Below, piece by piece: positions 53,762 through 63,772 of a DNA stretch of 64,000 nt. Both the position numbers and the translations under genes were made by a program. This stretch comes from CAWBAT01 sp046331665 (lineage in GTDB: Bacteria > Acidobacteriota > Terriglobia > Versatilivoradales > Versatilivoraceae). The notes beneath the pieces were generated by a model, which made no database searches, was not told the origin of the DNA, and worked only from the letters and a program-made list of their open reading frames with translations. The stretch spans positions 1-64,000 of the forward strand of contig JAXLQK010000035.1 in assembly GCA_046331665.1 (NCBI GenBank), read 5' to 3'. Position 1 is the stretch's first letter. Each line of letters starts with the position of its first letter.

Positions 53762-55006
53762 ATGAGCCCGTCCAAGTCCGTTTTTCCCATTGTCCTCTGG
53801 CTGTCCTTCAGCAGTCTTTTCCAACTCTCTGCTTCAGACCGCTTTGCCGCGGAAATGATCATGGACGGTACTTTTTTTCAGATTCATGAGGTTGGAGCCC
53901 CTTATCAAGATTTTGGATATGAGCGCTACTTTAATGGAAGAGGGATCCTGCAGACCTCAGTTAAAATTAATTCAAGCTTATCTCTTTTCTATGAAGGGCG
54001 TTACAACCAGCTCGAACCCCTGAATCACGGGGATGTCTTAAAGGGCCATGGCTACGGCTATCCAGTCCTTCAAGGATTTCTCCGTTATTCCACAAAACTT
54101 CCAAGCAACCTGACCTTTCAATTTGGGAAATTTGGCTCTCCCTTCGGACATTTCCTGAGCGAAGACTACCCGAATATAAACCCTTTGATCACCGCTCCCT
54201 TGATCTATACCTATCCTCTCACCATCCATCCGGACAGAATTCCCGCCAATGCCTACGACCTGGTTCGATGGCAATACTACAATACCACTCCCCCGGCACT
54301 TTATGCTCATGACTACGATGGGGTTCCGATTGTCAATTATCCGTATCCAACTGGGATCCTGGCCTATGGAGATTGGGCCAAGTTCGATTATCGATTGGCT
54401 TTAGTGAATAGCTCCCTTTCTAATCCACTGAACATAGGGAACTCGGGCCAACATCCCCAATGGGTGGCCGGAGCTGGCTATTCCCCTTTCCCTGGGCTTA
54501 GAATCGGGACTTCCCTGGCCCGCGGACCCTACCTCAATCCCTCTGTGCAGTCTTCGCTTCCTCCGGGCACGTCGATCGAAAGTTTCAGTCAAGGATCATT
54601 AGGGTTCGACCTTCAATATTCAATTGGTCACCTCGAAATTCAGTCAGAATTGGTTTTTAACTCATTCGAAGTACCTAATATTTATAAATCCTTGGGCACG
54701 ACAGGCTATTACGTCCAAGCCAAGCAAACGTTGACCCCCCGTATCTACCTGGCGGCCCGCTGGGACCAGCTGATTTCCGATCAAATTACTACACAATACT
54801 ATGGTTACTACGATTCCTCTTATCGATATGCAAACAACGTCGACAGTCTCGAGATTGCACTGGGGCTTCGAATTACCGAAAAAATGCTCCTAAAGTCGTC
54901 GTACCAATACCGCCGGACAGACGGGGTCTATAGCTACTACGAGAATAACATTGGGATGCAGTTGGTGTATTCCTTTGATGTCAAAAGATTACTGCGGATT
55001 CCGTAA
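53762..55006 (+). CDS. Outer-membrane beta-barrel protein
   Basis: This 414-residue protein has a signal peptide (about residues 1-25, ending LSASDRFA) and then regular alternating aromatic/hydrophobic strands (for example SVKINSSLSLFYEGRYNQ, LTFQFGKFGSPFGHF, LALVNSS and YYVQAKQTLTPRIYLAAR). It ends with a barrel-type strand QLVYSFDVKRLLRI. About 16 strands are expected, so a porin-like channel is likely, but no named family is recognised. The next gene, a cupredoxin, follows after 26 bases (or 2 bases for its earlier start), so an operon is probable. Confidence 0.8.
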   Translation: MSPSKSVFPIVLWLSFSSLFQLSASDRFAAEMIMDGTFFQIHEVGAPYQDFGYERYFNGRGILQTSVKINSSLSLFYEGRYNQLEPLNHGDVLKGHGYGYPVLQGFLRYSTKLPSNLTFQFGKFGSPFGHFLSEDYPNINPLITAPLIYTYPLTIHPDRIPANAYDLVRWQYYNTTPPALYAHDYDGVPIVNYPYPTGILAYGDWAKFDYRLALVNSSLSNPLNIGNSGQHPQWVAGAGYSPFPGLRIGTSLARGPYLNPSVQSSLPPGTSIESFSQGSLGFDLQYSIGHLEIQSELVFNSFEVPNIYKSLGTTGYYVQAKQTLTPRIYLAARWDQLISDQITTQYYGYYDSSYRYANNVDSLEIALGLRITEKMLLKSSYQYRRTDGVYSYYENNIGMQLVYSFDVKRLLRIP

Positions 55007-55032
55007 CTTTGCCTGACTGGAGATCAAAGACT

Positions 55033-55782
55033 TTGACCTCACGTTTTTTCGAATTGCTGATTTTTCTTGGAGCATGCCTTTTGTTGCTCGCCTTTGTGAC
55101 TGATCTTCCGATGGCATCGTTTCCGTCTGAGGAGCCTGCCAATCCCCCGGAAGCGAAAAGTGCAACAATCTCCGGAACGGTGAGAATTGAGAGCAAGATC
55201 CCCACCAAGACGTTTCCCCTTTCGTTCTACTCCCGAAAGGGGGCCTCCGCCAAATCGAGTCAGACGACTGCTCCAACCAATGAAATTGAAAATGTCGTTG
55301 TCTATTTGGAAGACTTCTCACTCAGGAAAAAGCCCGGCGCTCTGCCAACCCAGGAGAGCGGCGAGCCAACACCCGCGATTCGACAGCTCAATGAGATGTT
55401 TCTCCCTCATGTTCTTCCCATCACCATTGGGACGGTTGTTCAATTCCCTAATGAGGACCCATTCTTTCACAACGTGTTCTCGCTTTCGGGTACCAAAAGC
55501 TTCGACTTGGGCAGGTATCCCAAGAATCACACCCGTTCAGTAAAGTTTGACCGTCCGGGCATCGTCAAAGTGTTTTGCCATATTCACTCCCACATGAGCG
55601 CTGTGATCCTGGTCTTTGATCACCCCTACTTTGCCGTCCCGCATGCCAATGGGAGTTTTGAAATCAAGGATATTCCGACAGGACAATACACCGTGGTTTT
55701 CTGGCACGAACGGCTGAAGCCGTTCAAACAAAACATCCAGCTTCTTCCCGGAGCGTCGTTGTCTTTGGATGCCACATTATGA
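55033..55782 (+). CDS. Membrane-anchored cupredoxin-domain protein
   Basis: This 249-residue protein has an N-terminal helix (about residues 6-25) and an extracytoplasmic part with a type-1 copper site. Ligands fit His146 (FFHNVFSL) and Cys182, His185 or His187 and Met188 (VFCHIHSHMSA). A carboxypeptidase-regulatory-like strand region follows (DIPTGQYTVVFWHERLKP). Such domains are seen in methylamine-utilisation-type proteins; the partner here is unknown. The start was taken at TTG 55033 after GGAG; TTG 55009 is possible. The stop overlaps the kinase start by 4 bases. Confidence 0.82.
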   Translation: MTSRFFELLIFLGACLLLLAFVTDLPMASFPSEEPANPPEAKSATISGTVRIESKIPTKTFPLSFYSRKGASAKSSQTTAPTNEIENVVVYLEDFSLRKKPGALPTQESGEPTPAIRQLNEMFLPHVLPITIGTVVQFPNEDPFFHNVFSLSGTKSFDLGRYPKNHTRSVKFDRPGIVKVFCHIHSHMSAVILVFDHPYFAVPHANGSFEIKDIPTGQYTVVFWHERLKPFKQNIQLLPGASLSLDATL

Positions 55783-57588
55783 GCCCGTTCAAATTACGGA
55801 CTAAGATCATTCTTTTTACGGTGTGCCTGGTCTTCGCTTTGGTTTCCAGCTCCTTTCTGTTGATCAATCAGGTGGTTAAGCGGAAGGTCAGAGCGCGTCT
55901 CGTGGTCGATCTCGAGCGGTCCCAACACGCCTTGGAACAAAATCAGAAAGATCTGCTCCGGCAGATGATTGCGTACTCCGTCATTGCGGCCGAGAACTCA
56001 ACTTTGAAAGCCGCCATCGAAACTTATCAAACGGAACAGGGCAATCGGATCCCCATTGCCAGACAACTCAAACGAACTGTTGAGAATGAGGCAGCCAAAC
56101 TTTTTTCGATCCTGACAGCAGACCTGTTGGTCGTCACTGACAATAGTGGTGAAGTTTTGGCGATGGATGGTGTTACCCTCCCTTCTGAAGACTTCAGGCT
56201 GAATCTGGCCGCCGAACCTTCGATCATGAACTGTTTAAGCCAGGCTCCTGTCGCGTTTGAGCAGGCGGCAGGAATCTGGGAATTTCAGAAAAAAACTTTC
56301 CGGATCGTCTCGGTTCCCATTCTCCTTCAGGACATCGTGGTTGGCACTTTGAGCTCGGGTTTTGAAATCAGTCCCGGCTTTGTGCAATCGATCAAAGCAA
56401 ATACCAATACCGACGTTGTTTTTGTGGCCAACGGCCGCATCATCGCCTCGACCTTGAGTCCGACAGAAAACGCACTGCTCCTGGATAAGCCGGGGCTCCA
56501 AGCCGTCTCCGAAAGGAAGGATTCCTTGCCGGTCCAATCGGAAATGGTCCTGGGAGAAGAAACCTACTTAACTCTGCGATTTGGTGATACGAAAGGAGCG
56601 AAGAACTTCTTTTTCATTCTCAATTCCATCGACCGGAATATGCGCGAAACCATGGATCCAATCAAAGGGTCGCTAATTTTGGTTGGCGTTGTTTCGATCC
56701 TTATCGCGGCCCTTTTCGGCCTGGCCTTAAGCCAATCGATCACCAAACCCTTGATGAATTTTGTTAATTTTATGGGTGAGATTACAAGGACAGAGGAGCT
56801 TCAACAATCATTCACCCCTCAGAAGCCCAACTTTGAAGTGGATGTCCTAGCCCGCTCATTCGAGAGTATGGCTCGTTCCCTGGCGGAATCCCAGGCGCAA
56901 TCGGCCCGCTATCATGAAGAATTGAGGATCAAAGAATTCAACGAAGAGAAACTGCGAGGTTTGGCGATTCGCTCCCATTTGGATGCTTTGATCTCACAGA
57001 TCAATCCCCACTTCCTGTTTAATGCCTTGAATACTGTTGGGGTACTGATCGACGAAAACCCTGAGGAGGCCCGCCGGCTCACGGTCAAACTTGCCAACAT
57101 TTTCCGTAAGACCTTGCAAGCCTCGGAGCGGGAATTTGTCTCCTGCGGGAGGAATTCCAGTTTATCCAGGATTATCTGGAAATTGAAAAGGCCCGCTTTG
57201 GGGATCGTCTCCGAGTGGTACAGGAAGTCGAAGTACAAAATGTCGAAATCCCCTGCTTTACGCTTCAGCCCCTCATCGAAAATGCCATCAAACACGGAGC
57301 GGCCCCCAAATCGGAACGACGACCATTCGCATTTCCGTTCGGCAAGTCGAAAACCATCTGAGCGTCCAGGTCTCCGACGATGGGATTGGGATGCCGCGCT
57401 CAGCGGTGGCCAGCATGTTTGAAAGAGGTTACGGTCTCAAGAATCTGATCGAACGCCTCAAAATTCTTTACTCCTCAGAATTTACCTGGAAGGTCGAAAG
57501 CGAACTTTACCAAGGCACGACGGTCTTCCTCGAACTCCCCATTCGTGTCCCGGTAAAACCGGGAAGCGAATCCATTGCCGTAGGCTAA
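55779..57588 (+). pseudogene. LytS-type sensor histidine kinase, broken by two frameshifts
   Basis: Restored, the protein has about 600 residues: a helix (about 9-30), an extracytoplasmic sensor (about 35-300), a second helix (about 306-325), HAMP and a His-kinase domain with SQINPHFLFNALNTVG (His411). At 57143 the frame must shift back one base (after FVS) to give LREEFQFIQDYLEIEKARFG and LQPLIENAIKHGA. At 57313 it must shift back again to give the ATP-binding part SDDGIGMPRS and GYGLKNLIERLKIL. Each event is a missing C or G in a short run, so mutation or base-calling error are both possible. No LytTR response regulator is adjacent. Confidence 0.85.
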
Positions 57589-57700
57589 GAACCCTTCAGC
57601 ACACAAAATCAACGGTTCACGGGCCAGCCCGTCGGCAACCCCTTATTTTCCCTGATATCTTAACTTCTGCGACAGGTTCGCATGAGTCATTGCGCCATCC

Positions 57701-59245
57701 ATGAAAAAGAAAATCGTTTTTTTCTTTCCTGCGTTCTCCAGTCTTGAAGCCACGGCTCCTCTCGGAATCCTGGCAGTCGCCAGGCCCCTATTAGATGCCG
57801 GATACGACGTCCGACTCATTGATTCGACCATCACTCCAGACTTCGAGCGGCGCGTGGTCGAGGAAATGCAAGACGCTTTGTGCCTGGCAATCTCGCTCGT
57901 GACCGGACCCATGATTCGCGAAACGGCTCTGGTCTCCCGTACCGTCAAGAGGCTGTACCCGGGAAAGCCCATCATTCTTGGGGGCTGGCATCCCTCCTTG
58001 TTGCCTGATCAGACGCTGCAGGCCGATTTCGTCGACATTGTGGTGCGGGGTCAGGGGGAGTCTGCACTTCTGGAGGTCGTGGAACGGCTTGCTGAGCATG
58101 CCCCACTGCACAACGTCCTGGGAGTCGGCTTCAAAGAAGACGGAAAGGTCGTTCTCAATCCCGAGAGACCACTCCGTCCTCTTCGCGAACTCCCTGCCAA
58201 GGCCTACGAATTGGGCGACTACGACGCCTATGAACGCCGCTGTGGACGACGTTGGGCCATGTACATCAGCAGTCTGGCCTGCCCTTATCAATGTGCCTAC
58301 TGCACCAATGAAGGAGTATACGGACGCGCCTGGAACGCTTTACCGGCGGAACAGGTCGTTTTCGAAATGAAGGACCTGGTTGAGCGCTACCAGTTCGAGC
58401 TTCTCTGGGTGGTCGATGATAATTTCCTGGTCGATCGCCACCGCGCAGTAGCTATCGCCGAAGGGCTGCTGCAGGGTGGAATCCGGTTTCGATGGAGCAT
58501 CCAAGCTTCCACGAATCTGGTTACCCGACTTACGGTTGCGGAGCTCACTCTCCTCAGAAAATCCGGTCTCCAGCAAATCTGCCACGGCGCAGAATCCGCG
58601 TCACCCAAGGTCCTTCAATTGATGGACAAAGGCTTCCAAAAGATCGAAACGATGATCGAAGCGGCAGAGAAATGCACCCAGGCCGGGATTCGCCCTTCTT
58701 TCAATATCATATTTGGCTTTCCGGGTGAGGGAGAAGCCGAACGAAGGGAAACCATTCAGTTCATCCGGAAAGTCTGCCTCCAGTATCCGGGCGCGGAATT
58801 CTGGACGAACATCTTCACGCCCTATCCTGGAGCCCCCATCCTGCGTCAGGCAGGTCGGCTTGGAATTGAAATTCCCCAGACGTTTGAAGGCTGGATCGAT
58901 TTTTTCCCGCGTTACACCATCCTGCCGTGGCTTAAGGGCGTAGAACATCGCCGCGTCCAGCGCATGCGGGAGTACTTACGTATGGCCTACGAACGAGTCC
59001 CGATAGCTGCCGATCGACGGCACGGACTAGTAAAGGCAGTGCATCGGCTGCTCAATTACCCTGCGCGTCTTCGACTCCGATTGGGCGTTTATTCTATTCC
59101 TCTGGAAATTGCCTTGAAGCGCTGCCTTGAACGCTTGTTCGCAGCGTCGAAGCCAAGAGTGGACGCCCAGTTCCTGGAGACAACGCGGCCATCGCCCCAA
59201 GAATCCGTTTGGAGTTCGAAGGTGGCGAGTCCCTCGACTCAATAA
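57701..59245 (+). CDS. B12-binding-domain radical SAM protein (copy 1)
   Basis: This 514-residue protein has an N-terminal cobalamin-binding-type Rossmann domain (about residues 5-150; GGWHPSLLPDQTLQA, VVRGQGESALLEVV) and a radical SAM domain with CPYQCAYC (Cys194, 198, 201). A C-terminal part of about 120 residues with basic helices follows. The classical DxHxxG cobalamin-lower-ligand motif is not visible, as in many members. The nearest relative in the window is the next gene. It is the first of four such genes, with spacings of 40, 40 and -16 bases. Confidence 0.9.
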   Translation: MKKKIVFFFPAFSSLEATAPLGILAVARPLLDAGYDVRLIDSTITPDFERRVVEEMQDALCLAISLVTGPMIRETALVSRTVKRLYPGKPIILGGWHPSLLPDQTLQADFVDIVVRGQGESALLEVVERLAEHAPLHNVLGVGFKEDGKVVLNPERPLRPLRELPAKAYELGDYDAYERRCGRRWAMYISSLACPYQCAYCTNEGVYGRAWNALPAEQVVFEMKDLVERYQFELLWVVDDNFLVDRHRAVAIAEGLLQGGIRFRWSIQASTNLVTRLTVAELTLLRKSGLQQICHGAESASPKVLQLMDKGFQKIETMIEAAEKCTQAGIRPSFNIIFGFPGEGEAERRETIQFIRKVCLQYPGAEFWTNIFTPYPGAPILRQAGRLGIEIPQTFEGWIDFFPRYTILPWLKGVEHRRVQRMREYLRMAYERVPIAADRRHGLVKAVHRLLNYPARLRLRLGVYSIPLEIALKRCLERLFAASKPRVDAQFLETTRPSPQESVWSSKVASPSTQ

Positions 59246-59285
59246 ATAGCTCGCTCTGAAAGATGCCGGAAATGAGCCATTGCCT

Positions 59286-60800
59286 ATGAATCCTCTCAGA
59301 ACAAAGAAGGTTGTCCTTTTCCTGCCGCCCTATGAAGGGAAGGCACTGGGGCCGTGCCTGAGTCTCCTGAGCCTCGCCCCACCACTCCGGCAGGCAGGGT
59401 TTCAGGTTTCGCTCATTGATGCCGCCTTCACGCCAAATTATCGGCAACGGATCGAGAAGGAAATTTCTGACGCGGGTTGCTTTGGGCTTTCGTTGTTAAC
59501 GGGGCCGATGATTCATGCAGCCATTGAGGTCAGTCAACTGGTGCGGCGGCTTCACCCCGAGATCCCCATCGTTTATGGAGGATGGCATCCGACGCTGCTT
59601 CCCGGTCAAACGCTACAGGCACCTTATGTCGATGTGATTGTCCGTGGGCAAGGGGAGATCACTTTCCTCGAATTGTTAAACTGTTTACAGGAGGGCGCCC
59701 CACTTAGTGGAGTCCCCGGGATTTCGTACAAGGCCGGAACCCAGATTGTCCATAACCCCGACCGCCCTGTGGAATTCCTACAAAATCTTCCGACACCTGC
59801 CTACGACCTGGTCAATACGGATGAGGTTGAAAAGGCCTGTGGCATTCGCAAGACTGTCTACGCCTCCAGCGTCGGCTGTCCCTACGCCTGCAATTACTGC
59901 ACCGACACTGTTTTTTATCATCGTCGCTTTAATGCCATAAACTCCGAGCGCGTTGTCCGCGAAGTCATCGAGCTCGTCCGCAGTCAACAGTTGGCTGAGG
60001 TTTCTTTTCTCGATTCGAATTTTCTGGTCGACGTGAAACGGGCCCTGGCCATCGCACGAGGAATTATAGAATCCGGGACCAGGTTTCGCTGGACGTTCCA
60101 AGCGTCTACCGACTTGTTCTGCAAGCTCACCGATGAAGAGGTGCGACTTCTCGCCATGGCGGGAGTTTCGCACATCGGGTTTGGAACTGAATCGGCATCC
60201 CTGGAGGTCCTGGCTAGGATGAATAAACCACACCAAAAAATTCGCGATATGGAAGAAACCGCTCGCAAGTGCCACCAAGCTGATCTCAAGGCGACATTGA
60301 ACTTGATTCTTGGATTTCCCGGAGAAACGGAAAGCCATCGCCTCGAGACCCTCCAGAAAATGACAGCCATCTCCATGCAATACCCGAATGTGTGCTTTTC
60401 TCCAAACGTATTCACCGCGTATCCGGGGATTCCCATTTGGCCCCAGCTTAAGGCCCTCGGATTGAAGGAACCTCAAACGCTCGAAGAATGGGCGGAGATA
60501 TCTTTGGGAAGAAATCGACTCCCGTGGTTTCAAGGCAAGGAATTTCAGCGGGCAAAGCGCATGGTGTCTTGTTTCATGATGGCTCATCAGCTTCGCAAAG
60601 CCCGTTTCGGGAAGGAATCAGACTCGGGATCACCTCTCCTGAAATCGTTTTTGGCTGCGCTGAGGTGGAGAATCCGGCATCAGTTCTTCCGTTTTCCGTT
60701 GGAGTTGTGGCTGTTGAAAGCGAATGTCCCGTTTGTTTTACGGCGCTCCTTGTTGACGGGCCGCAGTCTGGGCATGGACTTGGAGCGAATCGGCTCTTAA
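59286..60800 (+). CDS. B12-binding-domain radical SAM protein (copy 2)
   Basis: This 504-residue protein has the same layout as copy 1. Shared blocks include GGWHPTLLPGQTLQAPYVD, VRGQGEITFLELL and the cluster motif CPYACNYC (Cys198, 202, 205). The two genes probably arose by duplication. The start at ATG 59286 was preferred to TTG 59280. The C-terminal third (FQGKEFQRAKRMVSCFMMAH) is again basic. The substrate is unknown. Confidence 0.9.
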   Translation: MNPLRTKKVVLFLPPYEGKALGPCLSLLSLAPPLRQAGFQVSLIDAAFTPNYRQRIEKEISDAGCFGLSLLTGPMIHAAIEVSQLVRRLHPEIPIVYGGWHPTLLPGQTLQAPYVDVIVRGQGEITFLELLNCLQEGAPLSGVPGISYKAGTQIVHNPDRPVEFLQNLPTPAYDLVNTDEVEKACGIRKTVYASSVGCPYACNYCTDTVFYHRRFNAINSERVVREVIELVRSQQLAEVSFLDSNFLVDVKRALAIARGIIESGTRFRWTFQASTDLFCKLTDEEVRLLAMAGVSHIGFGTESASLEVLARMNKPHQKIRDMEETARKCHQADLKATLNLILGFPGETESHRLETLQKMTAISMQYPNVCFSPNVFTAYPGIPIWPQLKALGLKEPQTLEEWAEISLGRNRLPWFQGKEFQRAKRMVSCFMMAHQLRKARFGKESDSGSPLLKSFLAALRWRIRHQFFRFPLELWLLKANVPFVLRRSLLTGRSLGMDLERIGS

Positions 60801-60840
60801 GTACAGTATGTTCAGCGAGTTCTGCGCTGAATCGAATCCT

Positions 60841-62352
60841 ATGGTTGATGTATTATTAACCCATTCTTATCATTTGTACTTCGATCGGAAACAGGCTCGA
60901 AAGATGAAGCCCTACCCTCCGCTTGGCACTCTCTACGCTGCCTCCGTACTGAGAACTCAGGGCTTTACTGTCGCCCTCTTCGACAGCATGTTGGAGAATC
61001 CCGAAATTCACTTTGAGGCGGCCCTTCGCCAGCACCGCCCGCGGATTGTGGTTGTTTTCGAAGATAGTTTCAATTTCCTTTCGAAAATGTGCTTGCAGCG
61101 GATGCGAGAGCTCTCCTTTCTGATCCTCGATGCCTCCAAGCAATCTCAAGCCTTAACGATTGTTCACGGCTCGGATGCCACGGACCACCAGGAGGATTAC
61201 CTGGAACGGGGTTTTGATTACGTCTTGATTGGCGAAGCCGAATGGACTCTGCTGGAGTTGGTCCAGAGCTTACTGCAAGGGCAGCTTGAGAGGATACCCT
61301 CCATTCCCGGGATTGCCTATCGCTCTCCAGCCAGCTCCCGGCGAATCAACACTCCTCCGCGCCGGTTAATGCGAAACCTTGATCTCCTTCCTTTACCGGC
61401 TTGGGACCTGATCGACGGCGATCGCTATCGATTCCTATGGGAAGAGAATCATGGCTATTTCTCCTTGAATCTCGTCTCGAGCCGCGGTTGCCCCTACCTG
61501 TGTAATTGGTGTGCCAAACCAATTTATGGAAACAGCTATAGTGTGCGTTCTCCGGAAAAAGTGGCTTTTGAGATGGCCTATCTGAAAGAACTCTGGGCTC
61601 CCGATCAATTGTGGTTTGCAGATGACATCTTTGCCTTGCCGCCGCACTGGGTAGAACAATTTTCCCAGGCGGTCCGCCAGAAGAACGCAGTAATCCCTTT
61701 CAAGATTCAATCCCGAGTTGACTTGATGACCCTGCCCACCGCTCGCCACCTGGCCGACGCCGGATGTTGTGAGGTTTGGATGGGGGCTGAGTCAGGTTCC
61801 CAACAGATCCTGAAGGCGATGGACAAAGGAATCGAAGTTTCGCAAATCAAAGCGGCCTGCGACAACCTGAAAACTGCCGGCATCCGACGTTGTTTTTTCC
61901 TGCAATTTGGCTATCCAGGGGAACGGTGGGAAGACATTCGAAAGACCATTGATCTTGTTCGGGCAACCCAGCCGGATGACATCGGGGTGTCGGTCTCATA
62001 TCCCCTTCCCGGAACGAAGTTCCACCAAAAGGTCCTGGATCAGCTTGGCTCCAAAACCAATTGGGAAGACAGCGAAGACCTCGCCATGTTGTTTCAAGGG
62101 ACTTACACCAGCGAGTTTTATCATGCCCTACGTGATGCTCTCCATTTCGAAGTCAAGCTGGCACGTTGGAGGCGGGAACGGAGAAATGATCCTCGCCCTG
62201 CCCGATATTCTCCTGATTTCAGCTTGGAAACGGATCAGGTTGCTGACGAGCGTCTACAGGAGTTGTGGGACAAAGTAACAAACCAGGAGATCGTCTGTCG
62301 CAATGCCCATCCGACAATCATGGAGGAAAATCCGGCATGGATCTGCTCTTGA
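60841..62352 (+). CDS. B12-binding-domain radical SAM protein (copy 3)
   Basis: This 503-residue protein starts MVDVLLTHSYHLYFD and reads on to MKPYPPLGTLYAASVLR, an N-terminus shared with the next gene. The cluster motif is RGCPYLCNWC (Cys217, 221, 224), of the BchE-like type with Trp before the last Cys. An in-frame ATG lies 33 bases upstream; neither start has a clear SD. Its end overlaps the start of copy 4 by 16 bases. Confidence 0.9.
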   Translation: MVDVLLTHSYHLYFDRKQARKMKPYPPLGTLYAASVLRTQGFTVALFDSMLENPEIHFEAALRQHRPRIVVVFEDSFNFLSKMCLQRMRELSFLILDASKQSQALTIVHGSDATDHQEDYLERGFDYVLIGEAEWTLLELVQSLLQGQLERIPSIPGIAYRSPASSRRINTPPRRLMRNLDLLPLPAWDLIDGDRYRFLWEENHGYFSLNLVSSRGCPYLCNWCAKPIYGNSYSVRSPEKVAFEMAYLKELWAPDQLWFADDIFALPPHWVEQFSQAVRQKNAVIPFKIQSRVDLMTLPTARHLADAGCCEVWMGAESGSQQILKAMDKGIEVSQIKAACDNLKTAGIRRCFFLQFGYPGERWEDIRKTIDLVRATQPDDIGVSVSYPLPGTKFHQKVLDQLGSKTNWEDSEDLAMLFQGTYTSEFYHALRDALHFEVKLARWRRERRNDPRPARYSPDFSLETDQVADERLQELWDKVTNQEIVCRNAHPTIMEENPAWICS

Positions 62353-63734
62353 CGCATGGCTTCTTTTTGAATGAGGACCCCAAGGAGCTTCAGATCATGA
62401 AGCCTTACCCTCCTTTGGGTTTGCTTTATTTGTCGAGCTACTTGAAGTCGAAGGGTTATGACGTAGAAGTTTTTGATTCGACATTCCGCTCCCGTTCGGA
62501 GCTATACGATCGACTACAATCCTCCCCCCCCGGACTCCTGGGAATTTATGCCAATCTCATGACGCGCTCCAGCGTCATTGCGATCCTTCAAGTCGCCAGG
62601 CAGTGCGGGTGGGAAATTGTCCTGGGGGGGCCTGAACCTGCCAATTACAGTGAGGAGTACCTGGCCTCCGGGGCCGATGTCATTGTGGTTGGAGAAGGTG
62701 AGCTGACACTTGAGGAACTGCTGGCAAGGCGGCGCCACCGTCCGAAAACTTCGCTCGCCGATGTCCGCGGCGTGGTCATCCGGGGTGCAGAGCGGCATCC
62801 TCACACCACTCAACCACGAGACCTGATTCCTTCTTTGGACAGCCTCCCCTGGCCGGATCGGGAGGCCATCGACATCGACTCCTACCTATCCTCTTGGAAA
62901 AGCTTTCATGGGAAAAGTTCGGTCTCACTGATCACGGCCCGCGGATGTCCGTACCATTGCCGCTGGTGCAGTCACGCGGTTTACGGGAAGACTCATCGCC
63001 GGCGCTCGCCTCACTCCGTGGCGGATGAGATTGAATGGATTCGGGAACGCTACAATCCGGATATGCTTTGGATCGCGGATGATGTTTTTACCATTCACCC
63101 GCGCTGGATCTTTGAATTCGCCAAGGAAATGAAGGATCGGCAACTGACCATTCCCTTCGAGTGCATCACCCGCGCCGATCGTTTCAATGAGGCCATCGCC
63201 GATGCCATGGTGGAACTCGAATGCCGTCAACTCTGGATTGGCTCTGAGAGCGGTTCCCAGCGTATTCTCGACGCCATGCAGCGCGACGTGACGGTCGATC
63301 AAATCCAGCGGGCCGTTTCTCTCTGCAAGGAACGCGGTATTCATTCCGGACTCTTTCTCATGTGGGGGTACCCAGGGGAGGAAATTACCGATATCGAAGC
63401 CACCATTGAGCATGTCAAAAGGGCCAACCCTGATCGCTTTTTGACAACAGTGGCCTACCCCATCAAAGGAACCGACTATTTTCGTGAAATCAGCCCTTCT
63501 CTCCCAGATTTGAAGCAATGGCAACACTCCAGTGATCGCGATTACGCGGTTCGCGGCCGACGTTCGAAGTCCTATTATCATTACGCAGACCAATGGCTTC
63601 GAGATGAAATCTCCCTTCAGCGCCTACGCCAGCAGAAAGATGTTACCAACCTGGAAGAGCTTGCAAGACTGCAAGAAGGGATTTCTGAAGCACGACGTGG
63701 ACTCGCTGAAACTCAGGCGGAGGTGGGAACCTAA
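62337..63734 (+). CDS. B12-binding-domain radical SAM protein (copy 4)
   Basis: This 465-residue protein is a near paralogue of copy 3: MDLLLTHGFF, MKPYPPLGLLYLSSYLK, GGPEPANYSEEYLASGADV and the cluster motif RGCPYHCRWC (Cys204, 208, 211). The start at 62337 follows GGAGGAAA by seven bases, which settles it. The C-terminus is a charged helix (LEELARLQEGISEARRGLAE). It is followed by a methyltransferase. Confidence 0.92.
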   Translation: MDLLLTHGFFLNEDPKELQIMKPYPPLGLLYLSSYLKSKGYDVEVFDSTFRSRSELYDRLQSSPPGLLGIYANLMTRSSVIAILQVARQCGWEIVLGGPEPANYSEEYLASGADVIVVGEGELTLEELLARRRHRPKTSLADVRGVVIRGAERHPHTTQPRDLIPSLDSLPWPDREAIDIDSYLSSWKSFHGKSSVSLITARGCPYHCRWCSHAVYGKTHRRRSPHSVADEIEWIRERYNPDMLWIADDVFTIHPRWIFEFAKEMKDRQLTIPFECITRADRFNEAIADAMVELECRQLWIGSESGSQRILDAMQRDVTVDQIQRAVSLCKERGIHSGLFLMWGYPGEEITDIEATIEHVKRANPDRFLTTVAYPIKGTDYFREISPSLPDLKQWQHSSDRDYAVRGRRSKSYYHYADQWLRDEISLQRLRQQKDVTNLEELARLQEGISEARRGLAETQAEVGT

Positions 63735-63772
63735 ATCGAGGGCATGCTGAAGACACTGGAAGGGAACGCTTG

